Of a stretch of DNA of 10,701 nt, positions 5,843 through 10,701 are shown piece after piece. The notes under the pieces are model-generated. The model was not told the DNA's origin. It worked only from the letters and a program-made list of their open reading frames with translations, and ran no database searches. The position numbers were made by a program, and so were the translations under genes. The stretch covers positions 20,563 to 31,263 of the forward strand of contig JAHZBJ010000003.1 of assembly GCA_019423445.1 (NCBI GenBank). The letters are read 5' to 3'. Every line of letters begins with the position of its first letter. Position 1 is the first letter of the stretch. This stretch comes from Oscillospiraceae bacterium. Its GTDB lineage: Bacteria > Bacillota > Clostridia > Oscillospirales > Ruminococcaceae.

Positions 5843-6688
5843 ATGTTTGTGGTGCTGACCATCCAGCGGGAACCCCGGGGGCTTTTTACCCGGGCCCTGG
5901 ATCTGGTGGGGCGGGGCCCCCTGACCGTGGAACGAAAGAGTTTCTTGGGCAACGGATATTACCATATTACCGATCACACCGCCGGGCGGCCCCATTGGGA
6001 GCTGCTGGCCCGGTCCGTGGGGCGCGCCGCCTCCCGGTTGGTGGTGGCAGGAGAGGAAGTCCCTCCCCCTGGCTGCGGCCTCCGTCTCTACGAGCCATCG
6101 GTGTTTCCAGGGCGCTTGACAGCCATGGCAGGAGTACAGGCCCTGAAGTTGATGGGAGAGGCCGGGCGGCAGGCTACAGTGGCCCTGGTGGACGAAGACG
6201 GGCTGTCTGGCTGGTGTGCCGGAGAGCTGGCCCGGCAGTGCGCCCTTCTGAAGGTCTACACCCTCAGGCCGGACCGGTACCAGATTCTCTGCCGGGAGTT
6301 GATGGAGGGCTTCGGCGCCAACCTGGTACTGGCCAGCTCCCCCCGGGAACTCACTGGCTGTCTCTTTGCTGTCTCCCCCTCCCCTACAGGGGTTTGGAAA
6401 CTACCTATGCCGGTATTCACTGTGGACCGCAGCGGCATTCAGGGCAGGCCAACCATCAACCGTCTGGTACCAGATCTCTCTGGGGATCTTATGGCTCAGT
6501 TGCCTCCGGGAGTTTCCCCCGCCCTGTTTCTTGGGGCCGTCTGGGAAACCGGTCTCCGGCGTTTTCCTCTGGATATGGGGATCCGGGAATGCCGCATCGA
6601 CGGGCGGCGGGCCGGCATGGGGGACGCGGCGCTTCTCTCCCTCTTCCAAAGCCGGGGGGAACCACTGCCTGCCACAGCAAATATGTAA
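5843..6688 (+). CDS. Unrecognised cytoplasmic protein, 281 aa, possible Rossmann-like fold
   Basis: I do not recognise this protein. It has no signal peptide or transmembrane segment. The start is well supported by AAGGAGG (5827-5833) nine bases before ATG 5843. The middle, about residues 108-170, reads as alternating strand-helix-strand: QATVALVDEDGLSGWCAGEL, then ALLKVYTLRPDRYQILCREL, then GANLVLASSPREL. This is reminiscent of a nucleotide-binding Rossmann-like domain, but there is no clean GxGxxG loop. Six cysteines (78, 125, 133, 150, 173, 250) are scattered and form no obvious metal site. The ends are Arg, Gly and Pro rich. It is divergent from the lysozyme gene and is followed by greA, which has its own promoter, so it looks monocistronic. 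No terminator is visible after it. Codon use resembles the neighbours, so it is a real gene; function unknown. Confidence 0.82.
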   Translation: MFVVLTIQREPRGLFTRALDLVGRGPLTVERKSFLGNGYYHITDHTAGRPHWELLARSVGRAASRLVVAGEEVPPPGCGLRLYEPSVFPGRLTAMAGVQALKLMGEAGRQATVALVDEDGLSGWCAGELARQCALLKVYTLRPDRYQILCRELMEGFGANLVLASSPRELTGCLFAVSPSPTGVWKLPMPVFTVDRSGIQGRPTINRLVPDLSGDLMAQLPPGVSPALFLGAVWETGLRRFPLDMGIRECRIDGRRAGMGDAALLSLFQSRGEPLPATANM

Positions 6689-6752
6689 AACCTCCCAACT
6701 TTTCTCGTCGCCCAAAAAGGTGCAAAAAGAAATTTTACCAGGTTGCTTTCCC

Positions 6753-6781
6753 TTGACAGCAGGGGACGGGTGTCCTATAAT
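6753..6781 (+). promoter_or_regulatory. Perfect-consensus sigma-A promoter of greA
   Basis: TTGACA (6753-6758), a 17-base spacer and TATAAT (6776-6781) match the sigma-A consensus at every position. Transcription should start near 6788, about 40 bases before the greA ATG. This implies strong, constitutive expression. Confidence 0.92.
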
Positions 6782-6829
6782 ATTAAATATTGTCCGCCGG
6801 TATTATGTGCAGTAAAGGAGCATCGGACC

Positions 6830-7303
6830 ATGGCACAAGAAATTCTGATGACAGCCGAGGGCTATGAAGAACTGAAAAACGAACTGCAGGAGCTGAAAAC
6901 CGTCAAGCGCGCGGAGCTGGCAGATAAGATTAAAACTGCCCGCGGCTTCGGCGACCTGTCAGAAAACAGCGAATACGATGAAGCCAAGAATGAGCAGGCC
7001 ATTGTGGAGGCCCGGATCCTGACCCTGGAGGAACAGCTGAAAGTGGTCAAGGTAGTGGATAAGGAAGCTCTCCAGAAAGACGTGGTCAACATTGGCTCGG
7101 TGGTGAAACTGCTGGACTGCGAGTTCAACGAAGAAATGGAGTACCGCATTGTCAGCAGCGTGGAAGGCGGCGGCAACGGCAATAGCCTCACCGACAAATC
7201 TCCCGTGGGAGAAGCCGTCATGGGCCACAAGGTAGGGGATCTGGTGGAGGTCCACGCCCCCAAGGGCTCCTTCACCCTGAAGATCCTTGAGATCCATAAC
7301 TGA
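6830..7303 (+). CDS. greA: Transcription elongation factor GreA
   Basis: A 157-residue factor of normal GreA length. It enters the secondary channel of backtracked RNA polymerase and stimulates cleavage of the nascent RNA 3' end so that elongation can resume. Residues 1-75 form the N-terminal antiparallel coiled coil. The tip reads GDLSENSEYDEA, placing the conserved acidic residues at Asp42 and Glu45 that coordinate the catalytic Mg2+. Residues about 80-157 form the FKBP-like C-terminal domain, with the typical SPVGEAVMGHKVGDLVEV. The start at ATG 6830 has AAAGGAG nine bases upstream, and an in-frame upstream extension lacks such a site. It is followed by a strong terminator and then lysS. 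greA-lysS adjacency is common in Firmicutes, but here each has its own promoter. Confidence 0.97.
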   Translation: MAQEILMTAEGYEELKNELQELKTVKRAELADKIKTARGFGDLSENSEYDEAKNEQAIVEARILTLEEQLKVVKVVDKEALQKDVVNIGSVVKLLDCEFNEEMEYRIVSSVEGGGNGNSLTDKSPVGEAVMGHKVGDLVEVHAPKGSFTLKILEIHN

Positions 7304-7330
7304 GCCGGTTCTTCCGGCTTCCCTTTCACG

Positions 7331-7374
7331 GTCCCCGGAGGGACGGCCAGCGCCGTTTCTCCGGGGACTTTTTT
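7331..7374 (+). terminator. Rho-independent terminator of greA
   Basis: GTCCCCGGA (7331-7339) pairs with TCCGGGGAC (7360-7368), with an inner stem ACGGC (7343-7347) and GCCGT (7352-7356), followed by six T at 7369-7374. A second short hairpin, AGCCGG-TTCTT-CCGGCT (7303-7319), directly follows the greA stop codon. Confidence 0.9.
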
Positions 7375-7378
7375 GGGG

Positions 7379-7404
7379 AGAACCCCTTTTCCCTGTGGGG
7401 TTCT
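7379..7404. repeat. 8-bp inverted repeat directly upstream of the lysS -35
   Basis: AGAACCCC (7379-7386) and GGGGTTCT (7397-7404) are perfect inverted copies with a 10-base loop. The right copy ends two bases before the lysS -35 hexamer. It has no proper T-run, so it is either a backup terminator for greA or an operator for lysS. Confidence 0.45.
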
Positions 7405-7406
7405 GC

Positions 7407-7434
7407 TTTACAAAAGCCGGAGTTCTGATATAAT
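7407..7434 (+). promoter_or_regulatory. Sigma-A promoter of lysS with extended -10
   Basis: TTTACA (7407-7412, five of six matches) and TATAAT (7429-7434) are 16 bases apart. The -10 is preceded by TGA, giving the extended TGN motif, the same TGATATAAT as in the RNA promoter at 2916. No T-box leader or attenuator fits in the short space before lysS. Confidence 0.82.
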
Positions 7435-7463
7435 AAAAGGGTTAAAAGCCGTTTTTCAAAAAC

Positions 7464-7470
7464 AAGGAGG
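7464..7470 (+). promoter_or_regulatory. Ribosome binding site that sets the lysS start at GTG
   Basis: AAGGAGG ends 11 bases before GTG 7482. An ATG at 7471 abuts the site and is out of frame with lysS. The in-frame ATG at 7500 has no good site. GTG 7482 is therefore the best start, with slightly long spacing. Confidence 0.65.
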
Positions 7471-7481
7471 ATGCATAGATC

Positions 7482-9044
7482 GTGGATTTGGAACAGAAGA
7501 TGGCAAACTCTCCGGAAAAGGCCCAGCCCCAGGTGGAAGAGTCCCCCCAGCAGGAAGCGGAGAACTATTCCCAGCAGGTCCAGGTGCGCCGGGAAAAGCT
7601 CCAGGCCCTGCGGGACGAAGGGCATGATCCCTTTGTCCTCACCAGCTATCCTGTGGATGCCCTGGCGGCCGGCATCAAGGCCGGTTTTGTAGACAAAGCC
7701 GAGGGGGACGAGACCCCGGGGCCCCAGGTATCCATCGCCGGCCGCCTGATGTCCAAGCGGGGAATGGGCAAGGCCGGTTTTGCCGACCTCCAGGACAGCT
7801 CCGGACGCATCCAGCTCTATGTCCGCAAGGATATGGTGGGCGAAGAAGCCTACGCCGCCTATAAAAAGCTGGATATCGGTGATATGGTAGGAGTCACCGG
7901 CGAGGTGTTTCGCACCAAAATGGGCGAGATCTCGGTGAAGGCCCATCAGGTGGTTCTTCTGGCCAAGGCCCTTCTTCCCCTCCCCGACAAGTGGAGCGGC
8001 CTCAAGGATACTGACACCCGCTACCGCCAGCGGTATGTGGACCTTATCGTAAATCCCGGTGTCCGGGACACTTTTCTGAAGCGTTCTCAGATTATCCGGG
8101 AGATCCGGAACTACCTGGACAGCCGGGGCTTCCTGGAAGTGGATACCCCCGTTCTCACCCCCTGTGAGATCGGCGCCGCCGCCCGTCCCTTTATCACCCA
8201 CCACAACACCCTGGACATGGACATGTACCTGCGCATTGAAACTGAGCTGTACCTCAAGCGCCTGGTCGTCGGTGGGATGGACCGGGTCTACGAGGTGGGC
8301 CGCATTTTCCGCAATGAAGGGATGGACACCAAGCACAACCCCGAGTTCACCACTGTGGAGTTGTACCAAGCTTACACCGACTACAAGGGGATTATGGATC
8401 TGGTGGAGGAAATGAACACCCTCCTGGCTCAGAAGGTCTGCGGCACTACCAAGATCACCTACCAGGGCACCGAAATCGACATGGGCCACTGGGAGCGTCT
8501 CACCATGGTAGAAGCAGTGAAGAAATACTCCGGCGCCGATTACTATGCCTGGGCCACCGACGAAGACGCCCGGGCCGCGGCAAAGGAACTTCATGTGGAG
8601 GTCCCCGGGGACGCCACCAAGGGCGCAGTGCTGGCGGAGCTTTTTGACGCTTTCGTAGAGGACAAGCTGATTCAGCCCACCATCATCTATGATTACCCGG
8701 TGGAAAACAGCCCCCTGGCCAAGCGCAAAGCCGACGATCCTGCCTTTACCCAGCGTTTCGAGTACTTCATCTGCGCCCGGGAGATGGGCAACGCCTTCTC
8801 CGAGCTCAACGATCCCATCGACCAGAAGGAACGCTTCGTCCGCCAGGTGGAAGCCAAGAAGGCCCAAGAGCCCGGCTCCAAGGCCCAGGTGGATGAGGAC
8901 TATATCACCGCCATGGAGTATGGCATGCCCCCCATCGGCGGCCTGGGCTTCGGGGTGGACCGTCTGGTGATGCTTCTCACCGACAGCCCCTCCATCCGGG
9001 ATGTCCTTCTCTTCCCCACCATGAAGCCTCTGGACAACAACTGA
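7482..9044 (+). CDS. lysS: Lysyl-tRNA synthetase, class II
   Basis: A 520-residue cytoplasmic enzyme that charges tRNA-Lys with lysine using ATP. Residues 1-50 are a hydrophilic Gln/Glu-rich extension. An OB-fold anticodon-binding domain follows (VSIAGRLMSKRGMGKAGFAD, near 82-101), then the class II catalytic core. Motif 1 is near EIRNYLDSRGFLEVDTP, motif 2 is FRNEGMDTKHNPEFTTVE (about 275-292) and motif 3 is GLGFGVDRLVMLLT (about 487-500). RPFITHHNTLDMDMYLRIE and YLKRLVVGGMDRVYEVGR are LysRS signatures that separate it from AspRS and AsnRS. The length is close to the usual 490-510 plus the tail. The lysine-pocket loop reads CEIGAAARPF where E. coli has IPGGASARPF, so the first Gly of GGA is Ile230. 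It has its own promoter and terminator. Confidence 0.97.
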   Translation: MDLEQKMANSPEKAQPQVEESPQQEAENYSQQVQVRREKLQALRDEGHDPFVLTSYPVDALAAGIKAGFVDKAEGDETPGPQVSIAGRLMSKRGMGKAGFADLQDSSGRIQLYVRKDMVGEEAYAAYKKLDIGDMVGVTGEVFRTKMGEISVKAHQVVLLAKALLPLPDKWSGLKDTDTRYRQRYVDLIVNPGVRDTFLKRSQIIREIRNYLDSRGFLEVDTPVLTPCEIGAAARPFITHHNTLDMDMYLRIETELYLKRLVVGGMDRVYEVGRIFRNEGMDTKHNPEFTTVELYQAYTDYKGIMDLVEEMNTLLAQKVCGTTKITYQGTEIDMGHWERLTMVEAVKKYSGADYYAWATDEDARAAAKELHVEVPGDATKGAVLAELFDAFVEDKLIQPTIIYDYPVENSPLAKRKADDPAFTQRFEYFICAREMGNAFSELNDPIDQKERFVRQVEAKKAQEPGSKAQVDEDYITAMEYGMPPIGGLGFGVDRLVMLLTDSPSIRDVLLFPTMKPLDNN

Positions 9045-9057
9045 ATTTCCAGAAAGA

Positions 9058-9093
9058 AAGCGGCGGAGAACACATTGTTCTCCGCCGCTTTTT
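9058..9093. terminator. Rho-independent terminator of lysS, possibly bidirectional
   Basis: A 15-bp perfect stem (9058-9072 with 9076-9090; AAGCGGCGGAGAACA and its complement) with a 3-base loop and a T-run (9089-9093). It lies 13 bases after the lysS stop. On the opposite strand it would be followed by TTTCTTTC, a weaker U-tract, so it may also stop transcripts from the M23 gene. Confidence 0.92.
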
Positions 9094-9118
9094 CATACGC
9101 TGCAAAAGTACAAGGGGC

Positions 9119-9143
9119 CGGACAAGGGGATTTTCCCCGTCCG
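9119..9143 (-). other. Hairpin downstream of the M23 gene
   Basis: CGGAC (9119-9123) pairs with GTCCG (9139-9143), and GGGGA (9126-9130) pairs with TCCCC (9134-9138), with two bulged A. It lies about 30 bases past the minus-strand stop at 9175 and is not followed by a run of T on that strand. It is either a weak terminator or a 3'-end-protecting hairpin. Confidence 0.4.
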
Positions 9144-9174
9144 CCCCCCTATAATGTTCCCCCGAATAGCTTTA

Positions 9175-10341
9175 TCAGGGGAGATAATTCAAGGGGTTGG
9201 TGTGCTGACCGTTGATTCGGATCTCAAAGTGGAGGTGGGGGCCGGTGGACCAGCCTGTGCTGCCCACATTTCCGATGTTTTCCCCTTTGCTGACATAGTC
9301 CCCCACGCTGACATTGATGCTGCTCAGATGCCCGTACAGGGTGGAGTAGCCGCCGCCGTGGTCCACGATGATATATTTCCCATAGCCCACTCCAGGGGTA
9401 TAGGTGTTCTTGGTAAAGGAGACGGTACCGGAGTTGGCCGCCACTACGCTCTTGCCGTTGACGTTGGCTCCAGTGAAGTCCACGCCAGTATGGAAATCGG
9501 TACCGTTGAAGCGCCAGCCGTAGTAGGAGCTGATGTAGGTGTATCCAGGGACGGGGTACATAAAGCCGCCACCAACATAGTCGCCGCTGTTGTCCATGGA
9601 TGCGTAGATCCGGTCGATCTCAGCCTGAGTCTCCTCCATCTCCTTCTGCTTGGCCTCTTTGTCGGCCAAGAACTCCTGTTCCATCTGGGAGATGTTCTGG
9701 ATCTCGGAGATGGTGGCGTTGAGCTTGGCATCCAACTGCTGCTTCTTCTGCTCCACCTCCTGCTTGGTGCTGGAAAGCTCGTTCTGGTCCTCTTCCACCT
9801 CGGCCTTGGCCTGTTCCACATTGGCCAGGGTCTGGTTCAGTTCGTCCAGAAGGGTCTGGTCGTGCTCCGCCACCCGCTTCAGGTATTCGCTGCTGCTGAG
9901 GAAGTCCCCGAAGGAATCCGCTCCCAGCACCAAGGAAAGCATGGTGGTGTTCTCACTCATATACATGGCCCGCATCCGGCGTTTGAAAAGGTCGTAATTC
10001 TCTGCGATGCTGTCCTCCAGCCCATCGATCTCCTCTTCTTTGTTCCGGATCTCCGTTTCCAGAGCGGTGATCTTCTCTTCCAGCACTGCAATCTGGTTGC
10101 GAATAATGGTGATTTCCTGGCTGGTCTTCTCCTTGATGGCCTCCTGCTTGGCCTTCTCGCTCTGGGCGTTTTCGATCTTTTCCTGAAGGGCCGCCGCCTC
10201 CTCCTCCAACTGGTTATATCTGTCGTTCAGGTCGGCGATGGTGTCCTCCGGGTCCGAAGCCATGGCCTGGGGCGCCAGCAACACCAGCATCCCCATACAC
10301 AGCAAAGCGGCCGTCAAGCGTTTGATCAAGGGTTTCATCAT
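9175..10341 (-). CDS. Secreted coiled-coil M23 peptidase, EnvC/CwlO/PcsB-like FtsEX partner
   Basis: A 388-residue exported protein. A signal peptide covers about residues 1-28 (ALLCMGMLVLLAPQAMA before SDPE). Residues about 30-250 form long coiled coils rich in Glu, Lys and Gln, broken near 115-155 by YDLFKRRMRAMYMSENTTML...FGDFLSSSEYL, a segment typical of the FtsX-interacting EnvC/PcsB family. The C-terminal M23 (LytM) domain covers about 265-388 with all zinc-site residues: His284 and Asp288 in HTGVD, His338 in YGHL, and His369 and His371 in GPHLHFEI. An intact site means it can be an active endopeptidase, unlike degenerate E. coli EnvC. ATG 10341 is preferred over the next ATG because AAAGGAG lies 11 bases upstream. 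ftsX ends 58 bases upstream on the same strand with no terminator between, so they are an operon. FtsEX would gate its activity by ATP-driven movement during division. Confidence 0.95.
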   Translation of the reverse strand: MMKPLIKRLTAALLCMGMLVLLAPQAMASDPEDTIADLNDRYNQLEEEAAALQEKIENAQSEKAKQEAIKEKTSQEITIIRNQIAVLEEKITALETEIRNKEEEIDGLEDSIAENYDLFKRRMRAMYMSENTTMLSLVLGADSFGDFLSSSEYLKRVAEHDQTLLDELNQTLANVEQAKAEVEEDQNELSSTKQEVEQKKQQLDAKLNATISEIQNISQMEQEFLADKEAKQKEMEETQAEIDRIYASMDNSGDYVGGGFMYPVPGYTYISSYYGWRFNGTDFHTGVDFTGANVNGKSVVAANSGTVSFTKNTYTPGVGYGKYIIVDHGGGYSTLYGHLSSINVSVGDYVSKGENIGNVGSTGWSTGPHLHFEIRINGQHTNPLNYLP

Positions 10342-10399
10342 TGGGTGAGGTTCTCCTTTCGGGTAGATGGCGCCCGGAGCCGGGCCGTCCTTATGCAGC

Positions 10400-10701
10400 T
10401 TAAACTTTCAGATAGCGTCCTACAAAAAACAGGCTTCCTGCGACGCCAAAGGCTATCCCTGCGCCGGTGAATCCTCCCAGCATCAGCAGGGCAATGTCCT
10501 CAAATTGGATCAGGTTCTGGTAGGCCAGCTGGAGCCAGGACGAGGTGGCTCCCCCCATCCACTCCAGAAGATAGTAGTACCCCACCCACAGCAAACCAAA
10601 GGCCAGAAGGGCCGAGCACAGGCCGATAATGACCCCTTCCACCAGGAAGGGCAGCCGAATGAAGGTATCGGTGGCGCCGACGTATTTCATAATGCTGATC
10701 T
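10400..10701 (-). CDS. ftsX: Cell-division ABC transporter permease FtsX, C-terminal part only
   Basis: About 100 C-terminal residues of FtsX; the gene runs off the right edge of the window. The frame stays open through ISIMKYVGATDTFIRLPFLVEG, the conserved MKLVGAT-type stretch just before the third transmembrane segment, so the Met codon at 10690 is internal. Two transmembrane helices follow (around GVIIGLCSALLAFGLLWVGY and ALLMLGGFTGAGIAFGVAGS) with a short outside loop, and the protein ends GRYLKV, the normal C-terminal layout. FtsX forms an inner-membrane complex with the ATPase FtsE, which should be encoded upstream beyond the edge, and transmits ATP hydrolysis to peptidoglycan hydrolases outside. 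The downstream M23 gene is the likely partner. Confidence 0.93.
   Translation of the reverse strand, partial: ISIMKYVGATDTFIRLPFLVEGVIIGLCSALLAFGLLWVGYYYLLEWMGGATSSWLQLAYQNLIQFEDIALLMLGGFTGAGIAFGVAGSLFFVGRYLKV

Noticed and set aside
5689..6756. Plus-strand open frame overlapping the unknown gene in another frame
   Set aside because: It begins inside the divergent promoter region, is full of Gly, Pro and Arg, and lacks the AAGGAGG placement that supports ATG 5843.
7326..8867. Long minus-strand open frame opposite lysS
   Set aside because: Antisense shadow of a clear LysRS gene; low-complexity His/Gly/Leu-rich product and no start signals.
9150..9155. TATAAT downstream of lysS as a plus-strand promoter
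   Set aside because: The upstream region is C-rich with no -35, and no plus-strand gene follows.
10372..10385. GCCCGG-AG-CCGGGC palindrome between ftsX and the M23 gene as a terminator
   Set aside because: The loop is too tight for the full stem and no T-run follows on the minus strand. It may be an mRNA hairpin, but there is nothing to support separate transcription.
9154..10470. Long plus-strand open frame opposite the M23 gene and the end of ftsX
   Set aside because: Antisense shadow; its Leu/Val/Gly/His-rich product arises from the repetitive coiled-coil codons on the other strand.

Overview
The window looks like the chromosome of a moderately GC-rich, Gram-positive gut-type clostridium. 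The best guess is the Oscillospiraceae, near Flavonifractor or Lawsonibacter, but this is inferred from protein character and promoter style, not from a search. Supporting signs are strong AAGGAGG-type ribosome binding sites, sigma-A promoters with good TATAAT boxes, tight intrinsic terminators after nearly every unit, a GH25 muramidase, and an FtsX gene followed by a coiled-coil M23 protein. No phage, insertion sequence, CRISPR array, tRNA or rRNA was seen.

Layout. (1) Positions 1-2786, plus strand: the 3' part of a membrane sensor histidine kinase and, three bases later, a membrane-anchored HtrA-type serine protease, closed by a strong terminator. (2) Positions 2787-3237: a 450-base stretch with no protein gene. 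It holds an autonomous-looking structured RNA with its own promoter and terminator, best explained as a 6S RNA. (3) 3238-4416, plus: a secreted two-domain protein of unknown function. (4) 4509-5621, minus: a secreted GH25 lysozyme, convergent with the previous gene across a shared bidirectional terminator. (5) 5622-5842: a divergent regulatory region rich in inverted repeats. (6) 5843-6688, plus: an unrecognised cytoplasmic protein. (7) 6830-7303 greA and 7482-9044 lysS, plus, each with its own promoter and terminator. (8) 9175-10701, minus: an EnvC/PcsB/CwlO-like M23 protein and, upstream of it, the C-terminal end of FtsX.

How they fit together. Much of the window serves the cell envelope. 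A two-component sensor is coupled to an envelope quality-control protease. FtsX is paired with the hydrolase or hydrolase activator it probably controls. A lysozyme and an unknown exported protein complete the set. The rest is core information processing: GreA for transcript cleavage, LysRS for translation, and a probable 6S RNA for RNA polymerase control.

The points most worth a second look are the structured RNA at 2931-3146, whose internal segment can pair perfectly with one arm of its own terminator; the inverted-repeat cluster between the divergent genes at 5680-5776; and three proteins or domains of unknown role (3238-4416, 5843-6688, and the acidic N-terminal third of the lysozyme).
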